NCBI GenBank assembly: GCA_036924085.1
Contig: JAVGWX010000002.1
Coordinates: 154,714,571-154,778,570 of the forward strand
Length of the DNA: 64,000 bases
Reading direction: 5' to 3'
Source: Ariolimax columbianus
Taxonomy: Eukaryota > Mollusca > Gastropoda > Stylommatophora > Arionidae
Shown: positions 36,201-51,200 of the stretch, piece after piece
Numbering within the stretch: the first letter of the stretch is position 1
Layout: every line of letters starts with the position of its first letter
Translations under genes and position numbers: made by a program
Notes under the pieces: generated by a model
Databases searched by the model: none
Told to the model about the DNA's origin: nothing
The model's input: only the letters and a program-made list of their open reading frames with translations

Positions 36201-39200
36201 CCGGTGATGTGATGGGGATCGAACCCAGCACCTTCCAGTTGTGAGCCGTGCCACTTAACCACTAGGCCACGCCATCCCCTCCTACATAGTTTATTCCTCA
36301 CATGTGGAAGTTTACCACCCTTGAGGGCTTCCTCTATACAGTTGAGCTCTACCTCTCATTTGTCTTCCTCTGGGATTCATAGTATGTTGGTTTCAGATGC
36401 TTCATTGATTTGATTCATCTTTCTGCTCCAAGTGAAGCACAGGACCACCACAACAGCTGGCTCTTGTACAGAAGGTCTGATCATTTGCAGTGGTATTTTC
36501 AATAGCAATGGATTTACATGATGAGATTGTTGGCTCTATGCTCAACAATTTTTAGAAATCTGATAATTGATGGCTAATACTCTGAGAGGTTCCGTGTACA
36601 CACTGTGTATATAAAAGAACCCTTGGCAGCAGAAAATCTGAAAGAGCAGGTTAAAATTTATACCAAACCTACTTGGCCAAATGTAAATCTGAGAAAAAAA
36701 ATCTACATCCTGTGCTACTTTCAGTGATCTCAACTACTAGGTCATGCCACTGGACCAAGGTGTCTCAGGGCGAGAGAGCACGGTTGATGATAGCGCAAAT
36801 CCTCCTTATTTAAATCTAATTAAAGCACAAGTCATAGAGTCAGATCTAACAAAAAAATCTTTCTATCCTGATGATGTTGTCATCATCACGTGTCATGGAA
36901 AACTGATTTCTGTTTCTGGGATTCTAAACATTCCTCTACATATCTCTAATGATCACACTGTATGCTTATTGTGTTTTTCACAATCTACTCTCAAATTAGC
37001 AAATATATTTCTCTCATAAGCTTGGTCATTAGTTTCAGACTTCTCTCATACAAAAACACTTTATCCCTAAAATAACTATATATCCTGCAAGACTGTTATA
37101 TGCTTAGCCAATTGTGCGTCGAGCACTGGCTCAGGGAGACAGATCTCCATACAAAGCTGTTTGGAAGCCTTAAAGAACTCTCCATTACGCAACTTTTATC
37201 CAGAGAACTGGACTTCACGATGTAGATGTAACAAGAAAAAGCATGGCTAACGAGAAAAAGATTACATTTTTTCCGTTCACAAACTTGAGTGGTCAAACTC
37301 AGATTTCTCTTTTCCTCAAACAGTTTGTCCTTAGAATAACCACATTTTTTCACTCATAAACTTGGTGTTTGCCACAGACTACTCTCATCCACATCCAATA
37401 ATGCCTCTACAAGTCTAGGGAGAGTACTGCATTCACCCTGCTCTTCTTGTGGATACAATGTGCTTGGAAAACATGTTCTACCATTTTTTGCCCTCATTGT
37501 TCTAGCTCATGTCCGAGTGTTGATTTTAATTAGTGCAATAAATTATATTTCAGTCTTCAGTGGCCAGCCTGCTGCCTGAACATTGCACCCTGACTCCTTG
37601 AGAAACAGTAGCTTATGCCATATCAGACACATTGTGGTCTCTGTGCTACCTGTTTCTAAGGGTGTTTTGTATCATTGCTATTATTTCCCCAATAATTCTC
37701 TTCTTGTCCTTCCATGATTCACTCCCATATAATAAGATTGGCATAATTTAATCTCTTCACTTATGTTGATAGAAATCATGAGGAGGTAGAATCTAAAGAA
37801 GTTTGTAACGTTTCTAATGGCCCGACCTGTCCGACAAAGTGTTTGTCATGTCGGCGGGCGACTGACTATATTAGTTTGTTGGAAAATATCAGAGCAATCC
37901 TCTTCTATTACCTACCATCTGCTGTATCCTCTCGCTCAGAGCTGTCAATCTCCTCCTCGCCAGATGAATGTGACTTCTGAAAAACAAGAAAAATATACAT
38001 CTCAACTTTAGAGCTTTATTGACAGTGTTAAGGATACATTACGTAGGCATGGATTGAAAACATCAATAGTCACACATATATCAACAGTCTCATATTTATA
38101 GAGATATGATATTTAACTTACTAAGTGACACATTTATAGAGATATGACAATATATAACTCACTAAGTAACACAATTTATAGAGATATGACATTATTTAAC
38201 TTAACAAGGTGACACATTTATAGAGATATGACATTATATTACTCACTAAGTAACACATTTATAGAGATATGACAGTATTTAACTCAGCAAATAACACATT
38301 TATAGAGATATGACATTATATAACTTAACAATCGTCACCCGAATGCCTGAAATAAGCTCTGGGAAGGCTTGAACAGCCCACAGAAGACCTAAAGAAAGCC
38401 ACGAAGATAATCTAAAAAAAGTCTACATAAGGTTTTGAACTTGGCCCACAAAACAACTAAAAAAAACCTGAACTTAACCCATGGAAAACCTAAAATTAGC
38501 TTCTAAAAAAACCTAAACATCGCCCACAGAAGGTCTAAACAAAACCCTGACCACAGAAGGGCTAAAGAAAACCCTGACCACAAAAGGTCCAAACAAAATC
38601 CTGACCACAGAAAGTCTATACTAAATTCTGAGAAGTCCTGATCATGCCATAAGTAGGCCTAAGCTTCTACTAAAGAAGATCATACATTATCCCTGTAGTA
38701 TAGACTTAACCTTGACTAAGTCGTTCCTCTTCTAGCATGGGCTGTAGGGATCTTCAGTAATTGTTCTTATGCCTTAAAGTTTCTTCAAGATGGGGTATCC
38801 AGTCCCATGCCCAACCTTACTTAGTTGTCTCTTATCACATTTTTGGCAGGTCACAGTGTTACTATTCTATGTTGCCTAGTTACAGTGGGCCAGTAGTATT
38901 GAGCAACACATAATCCTGAACACCTGGTGAGAACAGGTGTGGAGTTTATGCACAATATCCTATAACTAACTGAGATGTTGCATATAAACACAGTTGATAA
39001 CTGGCATACCTATATTGCAGGTAATAAAATCATCAAAAATAATCATATTGATCCAAGCACATGGATTTGTCTTCCTCTTATCAATGGGTCACAACAAGGT
39101 GAGAGCAGGTTATCTGAATTTGTGCTGCCACAAATAGGAACACGGTAGACATAACAGACTCGCAGTAACTATTCAAAGTCTTCAGTCTTCTTCATTTGCT

Positions 39201-42200
39201 TTTTTTTTTTTTGTGTACTGTGACATCTGATTCACAGATCCGTTCTCGACAAGAAATTTAACAAATAAAATTTGCATCAGATGAAAGAGCTTAAGAACAA
39301 ATTTTGATGACTTGCCAGCTATCACCAATACTACGATCTCCAAACATTACAAATTTTGATGACATGCCAGCTATCACCAATAGACCTCCAAACATTACAA
39401 ATGTGGTGACATGAAGAGAAATTATCAACAGTACATTCACACCAAATCTCAGTATCAGTGTCAGATACTATCTGCGACGAAGACACACAACTAGAAGATC
39501 ACAAAATGTGTAATGACAACATGTAACCGAGTAGGGTTGTTCATGAGGCGCTGTTTACCCCATCCTGTAGAACCTTTAAGATACAAAAACTTCAACAGAT
39601 ATAAACGGGTTAATTTTTGATGACTTGGCAGGTATTTATTCTTCTTCTTCGACTTTTGTCCTGAACAGGATGTTGTGTCACAGTATACAGTGAGGCTGTG
39701 ATATCTGTGTCTTTTGACCTGACACATCTGATTTCATAACCGCATTTTTGGAACTGAGTTTCCTGCCTTCAATCCCTAATCTCTTAGCCAGACTGCATGG
39801 GTGCTGTCTGTTACCAGCGTCACCACTTGGAGGTGGAATAAGGTCTTGGTCTGCTTGGTCTTGACCCTGATGTAAGCAGCCAGCCATGAGTCACTGGCTA
39901 CTGTCCCCTCTTTCACTGCTGCATCATCAGCATGTATCTGTTGATGACGTATGCCCCGCCGGAAGCTAAACACAGTTTTGATTGATTGATTTCATTGTCT
40001 GAATTGTAAAATCTATTGATTGATTTTTTTTAAAGAGAAAATGCTAGCGCTGGATAGGACATACTTTGCAAAAAGAGCTAAAATAGCAAGACAGACACTG
40101 TTTTGGAATCCACAAGGTAATAAAATTAGTGACAGACCACAACATATGTGCCCTCTAAAGCACTCATGCAGAGAAAAAAACAGGCCAGCCATCTGTTTTT
40201 CTGTGCACTCAATTGCAAGCACTTACAAAAACACTGCTACATACTCACAGGGGCAGAGGAGAAATGACTAAATGACGTGATTAAGGTAAATCATAGTGGA
40301 GGTTATCACTGACAATGTGAAGGTATGTGATGATGGTGAGGTTAGACATGTGGAGGTATGTGATGATGGCAAGGTTATCACTGACAATGTGAAGGTATGT
40401 GATGATGGTGAGGTTAGACATGTGGAGGTATGTGATGATGGTGAGGTTAGACATGTGAAGGTATGTGATGATGGTGAGGTTAGACATGTGAAGGTATGTG
40501 ATGATGGCGAGGTTATCAATGACAATGTGAAGGTATGTGATGATGGTGAGGTTAGACATGTGAAGGTATGTGATGATGGCGAGGTTAGACATGTGAAGGT
40601 ATGTGATGATGGCGAGGTTAGACATGTGAATGTATGTGGTGATGGCGAGGTTAGACATGTGAAGGTATGTGATGATGGCAAGGTTATCACTGACAATGTG
40701 AAGGTATGTGATGATGGTGAGGTTAGACATGTGGAGGTATGTGATGATGGCGAGGTTAGACATATGAAGGTATGTGATGATGGCGAAGTTAGACATGTGA
40801 AGGTATGTGATGATGGCGAGGTTATCAATGACAATGTGAAGGTATGTGATGATGGCGAGGTTATCAATGACAATGTGAAGGTATGTGATGATGGTGAGGT
40901 TAGACATGTGAAGGTATGTGATGATGGCGAGGTTAGACATGTGAAGGTATGTGATGATGGCGAGGTTAGACATGTGAATGTATGTGGTGATGGCGAGGTT
41001 AGACATGTGAAGGTATGTGATGATGGCGAGGTTAGACATGTGAAGGTATGTGATGATGGCGAGGTTAGACATGTGACGGTATGTGATGATGGCGAGGTTA
41101 GACATGTGAAGGTATGTGATATGGATACTAGAAATGGCTAAGATGTAGGTGCCCAGTAACATTCTTTGCTCTATTTGCTTCCCTTGCAGTAAGCCATGTA
41201 ACCGACTGTAGCGTGCCGATACAGTAGAACAAACTGGGTACCTTTACCGCAAGATGCGAACTCTCTACTACTGAGCTGCTCATCCCAAACGTACGACTAA
41301 AAAACTACCATTGCAATGTTTACTTCCCTTATTGAGGTCTGCTGGGAAGATTTATAGTGCTGAGGAATAAATGCTGCCAAGCACTGTTCCCACCAATATT
41401 TTTCTAAAGTTTACCTCAGATAGCAGTAACAAAATGATTCTCAAAATGGTTGACAGTCCACATGAATTCTGTAGCAAAGTAAAGTTCATAGTTTTTGTGC
41501 CTTTAAAAAAAATGTGTTCATATCTTCTTCTGCCATGCTAATCTCTTCTTCTATGATGTGTTTGTTCTTATGTGTTAGTTCTTATATGTTGTCTCTGATG
41601 TAGACTTTTTTTGTAGAAACGTATATTTCGTTCTTGTTTCTGTTCTGGAAACGCAGCAACAAAGTGAAATGGGCATCTTGCTTACTAAACATTTGAGGAC
41701 TTTATATAATGAAGTCTCTAACACTTCCTCTTTGACAGCAATGTCTGTTATGGGACTACCATGACCTTAAAACTTCCTCATCCCACAACAACCCATACAT
41801 ACAAACTGTCTGATCTCCACAACAGTAACCTGACACACCCTTTCACCTACCAGAGCATCTATATGTGGCATCTGAGATAGCTGGGCCCTCCAAATGTGGG
41901 CCGTGCCATCCCCAGAAGCTGTTAGCACCAAGTCCTGGGTAGGGTGGAACCTGACAGAGTTGACAGAGCCCTTGTGGCCCACATACTGCAACAGACAGCT
42001 CCCAGTCTCAATACAGAAGATTCTGCTCCTGTGATCTGTAACAAAAATATTCATAGGTGTCAGCTAGCAAGAGAAAGTGGTCATTTGTAAAGCCTTCTAC
42101 TCTCACTTTTTCACTTCAAGTGAAGCACAGGGCCGAAACTGTGGTTGACTTCGTTACAGGAAGCATGTATTTAAGCATTTCCTTTATTTTTCATGATGTC

Positions 42201-45200
42201 AACAAAAGTGTATAGAAGGGTCAAGCAGGTATTATACAGTACCTCATTGCCTGTTATATGTAGGTTTCCCCAGTACTAGCTAGCTACCTAACTAACTGAC
42301 TGACTAACTAAACTAAATAACTAACCAACCAACCTTCTCTCTCTTTCTCTCTTGCATGCGTGCGCGCACGCGCACGCGCACGCAACTGTTACTGCATTCA
42401 ATATTTGCAGTGACTATTACTATTTCAATAGCAATGTTTTACGAGATGAGGTTGCTAGCCTTATGTCACAAAGAGTGAAATTAGTAGAAGGTTACAGTCT
42501 GCATATTCTTTATAAACCAGGTGTTTTATTTATTTATATATCTTCTGATGATCATTTTGCCTTCTATGTACTGCATAGAGTTTCAAATATATATATCATT
42601 ATTCATTATCATTGGCGTCTCAGTCTTTGCAGATCATGTGTGTGACGCCTTATTAGTTTTGTCCAGCTATGTCTTCTGTAATTCAACACTGTCCGCTTTG
42701 ACTGTAAAGGCCGAACCACGAGTGACAGTCCCCGCGACAGTTCGTACAACCATGCCGAGGAGGCTGGATTACTAGGGTGTTCCTCGATCTCTTCAGTCTT
42801 TCTCTTTTTATTGCAGCCAGATGGCCTCTACGCGCGTCTGCAGCTGCTATGCCCTTTACAACTGACTGTCTCCGAACAGTTCGATCTACTGAGTAATTGT
42901 TTCTCAGTCCTCGGATGGAATCTCGCATGACTTCTTGTCCCTCTTGCATATGTCCTTGAATCACAGTTTTAGACAGCTGATTCTTGCACCTTCAATTGCT
43001 AGCTGCTTATAGATGATATTCTTTGGCAGTCTCTCATCTTCCATGCAGTAAACACGCCCTAATCATCGACGTTATTGGCTCAACATCGAGTACATGCTGT
43101 GAGTGTTTGCTCGCTGTAAGACAATATTTTGTGGCAATCTCTCTTGCCACCCAATCCCCAATATACGCAGTAGACACCTCTTGTGAGATGTGTTGAGCTG
43201 CCGTTTCTGCTTAGTGTAAGTGCTTCAAGTCTCGCTTCCATCCACGAGAGTGCCAAGAATGCAAGTCTGATAGACCTGGACCTTGATGTAGTGATACAGC
43301 GCATTGTTCTCCCAGACTCTCTTCGTCAGGCGGGCCTTGGTGGTGGGGTGGGCAGCCGATTTTCTCGAGGTATTCGAATAGACTCTTTCTACTAACCAAG
43401 TCGAATACCTTGGTGAGGTCTAGAAACATCATACAGAGTTGCTGGGCCTGTTCACTGAACTTCTCCTAGATATGGCGAAGAAAGAAAATTATGTCCGTTG
43501 TTGATCAACCTACTCTAAAGCCATACTGGGACGGGCACACCCTGTTCGCGAAATATATACATATACACACATATACGAGGCGCATTTAAAAAAATGAAAC
43601 CGGACCAAACTGCAACAAGTGAACATATGTACAATCCGCATGGTGACATCACTTCTGGTGTAAATAGCACATACCAACCGTCAAGTTCGCAAACTTTCAT
43701 TATCCTCCAACTCATAGTTTCCTCAGCAGACCGTTGAAAACATGGCGGGTGTGATGTGGAATCTGTCCAGAGTTGATCAGCAAACGGTGATTCAGTTTCT
43801 AACAGTTGAAGGATATCAACAAGTTGACATTCATCGCAGAATGCAGGCAGTGTATGGTGACAAAAGTGTGTCAAAGACAACAGTGAAGAACTGGATAATG
43901 ATGTTTAAAGTATGAAGTTAATTTAGTAAACTCACGTTCCATATATCGACAGAGAGATAGATACAGAAAGGCAGAGGGACGTTAGTCTGGTTCACAAAAC
44001 AAACTGATTAGACATGTTAGTCAGGATTAGGTTAAATTTAATTCAAGATTCACGCCTCGACTTCCTCATAGTTTTCCCTGAAAACAGGCTGTTTTTTTTT
44101 GGCAGTCTGGCTAACGAGGTGGAGGAACGACATGATCCCCATAGCAGTGAGCGATACAAAGGTGAAGATAAGTATAGCACAACCGCCTAGAGGAACTGGT
44201 CTACCTTCAGCAGCATGTCCAGGATGTGAGGAAAGCTACTCTGCAATCTACCATTTAACGCCCTTTTCAGGGTCCACAAACGAGTAAACTTACTCATTGT
44301 GGGCATTCATAGCAACAACATGAGAGAGAGAGAGAGAGAGATAGATAGAGAGATAGAGAGAGAGAGAGAGATAGAGAAGGAATAGTAGATAGTATTTGCT
44401 GTTAGTGGTGTTGACTAATACTTGAAGAAGAAAAAACTCATCAAATATGTACCATTCCCTCTTCCTCTTCCTATAGAAACACGCCCAGACAGTGTGTAAT
44501 AGCAGAGCCAAACTTACCAGCTGATGCTGTGGCGATGACCTGGCGACCCTGTGACCTTGACACACTGACCTCCCACACACCATCCCGATGACCTCTGTAC
44601 TGCCTGACCACACTGTAGAGGGTGTTTGGAGTCCTGAAACTGGAGACCAGTTTGCTGGTGGACTGCTTGTATGTGCTCTTGATCTTCTGTGATAACTGGC
44701 TTTCTGTATCACAACAAAGTTATAGATCAGCAAAATTCATGTGACTAGCAGCAAATTTGTCACGACTAGCAGCAACTTTGTCACGACTAGCAGCAACTTT
44801 GTCACGACTAGCAGCAACTTTGTCACGACTAGCAGCAACTTTGTCATGACTAGCAGCAACTTTGTCACGACTAGCAGCAACTTTGTCACGACTAGCAGCA
44901 ACTTTGTCACGACTTGCAGCAACTTTGTCACGACTAGCAGCAACTTTGTCACGACTAGCAGCAACTTTGTCACGACTAGCAGCAACTTTGTCACGACTAG
45001 CAGCAACTTTGTCACGACCAGCAGCAACTTTGTCACGACTAGCAGCAACTTCGTCACGACTAGCAGCAACTTTGTCATGACTAGCAGCAACTTTGTCACG
45101 ACTAGCAGCAACTTTGTCACGACTAGCAGCAACTTTGTCACGACTAGCAGCAACTTTGTCACGACTAGCAGCAACTTTGTCACGACTAGCAGCAACTTTG

Positions 45201-48200
45201 TCATGACTAGCAGCAACTTTGTCATGACTAGCAGCAACTTTGTCACGACTAGCAGCAACTTTGTCACGACTAGCAGCAACTTTGTCATGTGTAAGTAAAT
45301 GCTTCCAAAAGAAAAACTAAAAACCAAATTCTACTACTACAGTGTTTACTCCTATTGGGAAAATATGGCGAGGAATAAAGGCCACTAGCCTTTGTTGTTG
45401 CAATGTAGTGTACAGGCTATATTTTTATTTTATTCTTCATAGAAAAAAGGAAAACTTTGTACCTAAGTTTTAGACATATGTCTTCTTTAAGAACAACCAC
45501 AGCAAAAGTGCACATGCATTGATACAGGCTTCATGTAAGGGGGCAGGAGTCAGATACTGATGTAGCCTCATACGTCATGTGGAGCAGAAAGGAAATAAGA
45601 CAAGAAACAAGACCAGAAATGAGATAAGAAACACAACAAGAAATAATATAAGAATCAAGACAAGAAATAATATAAGAATAAAGACAAGACATAGTATAAG
45701 AATCAATACAAGAAATAAAAAAAAGAATTTAGACAAGAAACAAGACCAGAAATGAGATAAAAAACAAGACAAGAAACAAGACCAGAAATATGATAAGAAT
45801 CAAGGCAAGGGACAAGACAAGAAATGAGATAAGAAACAAGACAAGAAACAAGATAAGAATCAAGAAAAGAAACAAGACCAGAAATAAGATAAGAATCAAG
45901 ACAAAAAACAAGACCAGAAATAAGATAAGAAACAAAACCAGAAATAAGATAAAAGAAATAGGACAAGAAATAAATAAGAAACAAGACAAGAAACAAGACA
46001 AGAAACGAGATAAGAAACAAGACCAGAAACGACATAAGAAACAAGACAAGAAACAACATAAGAAACAGGCAAAGAAACAAGACAAGAAACGACATAAGAA
46101 ACAAGACCAGAAATGACATAAGAAACAAGACCAGAAATGACATAAGAAACAAGACAAATCCAGTAGCGGCCAGCCTGATGTCCCGACCTAAACACTCCTG
46201 TGTACAATGACAAGCACATTCACACACAAATACCTACTTTTGTTCTTGGTACCATCTGTAGAGTCCTGAGATTCTAACAATGGAGTCTTGTCAACATTTC
46301 CACCATCAGCCCCGAGTTTCTCCGTGAGCAGTTCAACTTTGTCTTGCACTAAGGGCCCCAATGATAATTACAATTCATTCATGACAAACGCACAACAGCC
46401 TTATTCTTATTTGCTGTAGGTTATCACACAATCATACCTACTATGTCCATAGTAAAGACAAGTCCGTCTCATGCTTCTTTTGTCATTATAACGCTTATCC
46501 CTCAAATATTCACACATATTTCTGTTGTAAACTTGGAGGTCTGTATCCGGCTTTTCTTGTTCAAATAAAGTTTATCCTTCACATACGTGTGATATGTCTC
46601 CTGTATCACGGGCAGTTCCAACATACTGACCAAAGCCCCCCCCCCCCCCCCCAACCTCAAGTCACAGGCAGTTCCAACATACTGACCAAAGCCCCCCCCC
46701 CCCCCCAACCTCAAGTCACAGGCAGTTCCAATATACTGACCAAAGCCCCCCCCCCCCCCCCCCCCCCCCCGTCACGGGCAGTTCCAACATACTGGCCAAA
46801 GCTACCACCTCATGTCAGGCCCAACATACTGACCCCGACCGCCATCTCGTATCAGGCCCAACACCCCACCTCATGTCAGGTCCAACATACTGACCCCGAC
46901 CGCCATCTCGTATCAAGCCCAACACCCCACCTCATGTCAGGTCCAACATACTGACCCCGACCGCCATCTTGTATCAGGCCCAACACCCCACCTCTTGTCA
47001 GGTCCAACATACTGACCCCGACCGCCATCTCGTATCAGGCCCAACATACTGACCCTGACCCCACCTCATGTCAGATCCAACACCCACCTCATGTCAGGCC
47101 CAACATACTGACCCCGACCCTAACCTCATGTCAGGTCCAACACCCCACATCATGTCAGGTCCAACATACTGACCCCGACCCCAACCTCATGTCAGGTCCA
47201 ACACCCCACCTCATGTCAGGTCCAACATACTAACCCTGACCACCATCTCGTGTCAGGTCCAACATACTGACCCCGACCCCAACCTCATTTCAGGTCCAAC
47301 ATCCCACCTCATGTCAGGTCCAACACCCCACCTCATGTCAGGCCCAACATACTGACCCCGACCCTAACCTCATATCAGGTCCAACACCCCACCTTATGCC
47401 AGGCCCAACATACTGACCCCGACCCTAACCTCATGCCAGGTCCAACACCCCACCTATGTCAGGTTCAACATACTGACCCCGACCCTAACCTTATGCCAGG
47501 TCCTACACCCCACCTCATGCCAGGTCCAACACCCCACCTCATGTCAGGTCCAACTATCCACCTCATGTCAGGTTCAACATACTGACCCCGACCCTAACCT
47601 TATGCCAGGTCCAACATCCCACCTCATGCCAGGTCCAACACCCCACCTCATGTCAGGTCCAACACCCCACCTAATGTCAGGTCCAACACCACACACCTCA
47701 CGCGAGGTCCCCCACCCCATGTCAGGCCCAACACCACCCACCTCACGCCAGGTCCAACATCCCAACCTCACGTCAAGAAGTCCAACTCCCCCGCCCCCTT
47801 CATGTCAGATCCAATCCCACCCCCCCCCCTGTCAGGTTCAACACTGCCCCCCACCTCCTGTCAGATCCAACCCCCCCTCACCTCCTGTCAGGTCCAACAC
47901 CCCCCCCCCCGTGTCAGGTTCAACACCCCCCCACCTCCTGTCATGTCCAACACCCCCCCCCCTCGTGTCAGGTTCAACACCCCCCCCCCCACCTCCTGTC
48001 ACGTCTAACACCCCCGCACCCCTCATGTCAGGTCCAACACCGCACCACCCACCTCCTGTCAGGTCTAACACCCCAGCCCCCCTCATGTCAGGTCCGACAC
48101 CCCCACCCCCCCTCATGTCAGGTCCAACACACCCCCCCCCCCCAACCCACCTACTGTCAGGTCCAATACCCCCGCCCCCCTCATGTCAGGTTCAACACCC

Positions 48201-51200
48201 CCCCACCCACCTCCAGTCAGGTCCAACACCCCCGCCCCCCTCATGTCAGGTCCAACACCCCCCACCCCCAACCCACTTCCTGTCAGGTCCAACACCCCCG
48301 CCCCCCCCTCAAGTCAGGTTCAACACCCCCCCCCCCCCCCCGCATGTTCGGTCTAACACCCTACCACACGCGCACACTGTGCATCTGGAAAGTATGAGAT
48401 AGGGATCATCGCTTTCTGTATGCCCAACTGTTTTTATCTTCCCCCACCCCCTCTAAACACACCCCTATCTTCACCTGTTTGCATCCCCACCACCATAAAC
48501 ACACATCTGTGTACCCAACTGTTTGTATCTCCTCCCCTATAAACACACATCTGTATGCCTACCTGTTTGTATCTCCCCCCCCCCCCAAATAAACACACAT
48601 CAGTATGCCTACCAGTGCGTATCTCTCCCCCCCCCCTCTCCCAAATAAACACACATTTGTATGCCTACCTGTTTGTATCTCTCACCCCCCCCCCCCCCGC
48701 AAATAAACACACATCAGTATGCCTACCTGTGTGTATCTCCCCCCCCCCAAAAAAAACACACATCAGTATGCCTACCTGTTTGTATCCCCCACCCCCTCTA
48801 AACACACCCGTATCTCCACCTGTTTGCATCTCCACCACCATAAACACACATTTGTATGCCCAACTGTTTGTATCTCTTCCCCTATAAACACACATCTGTA
48901 TGCCTACCTGTTTGTATCTCCCCCCCCCCCCCAAATAAACACACATCAGTATGCCTACCTGTTTATATCACCCCCCCCCCAATAAACACACATCAGTATG
49001 CCTACCTGTTTGTATCCCCCCCCCCCAAATAAACACACATCAGTATGCCTACCTGTTTGTACCCCCCCCCCAAATAAACACACACCAGTATACCTACCTG
49101 TTTGTATCCCCCCCCCCCAAATAAACACACATCAGTATGCCTACCTGTTTGTATCCCCCCCCCCCCAAATAAACACGCATCAGTATGCCTACCTGTTTGT
49201 ATCTCCTCCCTACATAAACACAAACCTGTGTGCCCAACTGTTTGTATCTCCTCCCCACATAAACACAAACCTGTGTACCAAACGTTTTGTATCTCCTCCC
49301 CACATAAACACAAACCTGTATGCTTAACTTTGTGTATCTCCTCCCCACATAAACACAAACATGTATGCTCAACTTTGTGTATCTCCTCCCCACATAAACA
49401 CAAACATGTATGCTCAACTTTGTGTATCTCCTCCCCTATAAACACAAACCTGTATGCCCAACTGTTTGTATCTCCTCCACACATAAACACAAACATACGT
49501 GCCCAATTTGTTTTATTTGATTAACGGCTGACATTTCAGTCTATCGTGACCTGTTCATGGTCTGACTATTATTACGTGATCACTTCCTGGCGCTTCTGCT
49601 GTATCAAATTCTGGGTTTTTCCTGTGTAACATGCCTTTGATGTTATTTTGCATTATTAAGTTAAACCTGTTTTTCTTCAACCTTCCTATAGTTGACATTA
49701 ATCGTTGTTTTCATTGGAATGAGGTAAGTGATGACAGAGCTTTGAAATGGCAATAATGGAGGTTGAAAGTGGCTATGGGGTGGTATGTGATAATGGAGGT
49801 TGGAAATAACAAGTTTGAAGGTATGTGATAATGGAGGTTGGAAATAACAAGTTTGAAGGTATGTAATAATGGAGGTTAGAAATGACAAGTTTGAAGGTAT
49901 GTGATAATGGAGGTTGGAAATAACAAGTTTGAAGGTTTGTGATAATGGAGGTTGGAAATGCCAAGTTTGAAGGTATGTGATAATGGAGGTTGAAAATGAC
50001 AAGTTTGAAGGTATGTGATAATGGAGGTTGGAAATAACAAGTTTGAAGGTATGTGATAATGGAGGTTGGAAATGCCAAGTTTGAAGGTATGTGATAATGG
50101 AGGTTAGAAATGACAAGTTTGAAGGTATGTGATAATGGAGGTTAGAAATGACAAGTTTGAAAGTATGTGATAATGGAGGTTGGAAATGACAAGTTTGAAG
50201 GTATGTGATAATGGAGGTTGGAAATAACAAGTTTCAAGGTATGTGATAATGGAGGTTGGAAATGCCAAGTTTGAAGGTATGTGATAATGGAGGTTAGAAA
50301 TGACAAGTTTGAAGATATGTGATAATGGAGGTTAGAAATGACAAGTTTGAAGGTATGTGATAATGGAGGTTAGAAATGACAAGTTTGAAGGTATGTGATA
50401 ATGCAGGTTAGAAATGACAAGTTTGAAGGTATGTGATAATGCAGGTTAGAAATGACAAGTTTGAAGGTATGTGATAATGGAGGTTAGAAATGACAAGTTT
50501 GAAGGAATGTGATAATGGAGGTTAGAAATGACAAGTTTGAAGGTATGTGATAATGGAGGTTGGAAATGCCAAGTTTGAAGGTATGTGATAATGGAGGTTG
50601 GAAATGACAAGTTTGAAGGTATGTGATACTGGAGGTCAGAAATGACAAGTTTGAAGGTATGTGATAATGGAGGTTAGAAATGACAAGTTCGAAGGTATGT
50701 GATAATGGAGGTTAGAAATGACAAGTTTGAAGGAATGTGATAATGGAGGTTAGAAATGACAAGTTTGAAGGTATGTGACAATGGAGGTTAGAAATGACAA
50801 GTTTGAAGGTTTCTGATAATGGAGGTTAGAAATGACAAGTTTGAAGGTATGTGATAATGGAGGTTGGAAATCGCTGTGGGATGGTATGTGATAATGGAGG
50901 TTGGAAATGACAAGTTTGAAAGTATGTGATAATGGAGGTTAGAAATGACAAGTTTGAAGGTATGTGATAATGGAGGTTGGAAATCGCTGTGGGATGGTAT
51001 GTGATAATGGAGGTTGGAAATGACAAGTTTGAAAGTATGTGATAACGGAGGTTGGGAATGACAAGTTTGAAAGTATGTGATAATGGAGTTTGTTAATGAC
51101 AAGTTTGAAGGTATGTGATAATGGAGGTTGGAAATGATACGTTTGATGGTATGTGATAATGGAGGTTGGAAATGATACGTTTGATGGTATGTGATAATGA

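Noticed and set aside
40268..41162. Open frames of over 280 codons on both strands
   Set aside because: A 33-bp period keeps all unit frames open; no start signal, domain or codon bias supports coding.
47602..48402. Proline-rich 266-codon open frame resembling a structural protein
   Set aside because: It is a translation of C-rich tandem repeat and poly-C runs with no start context or domain.
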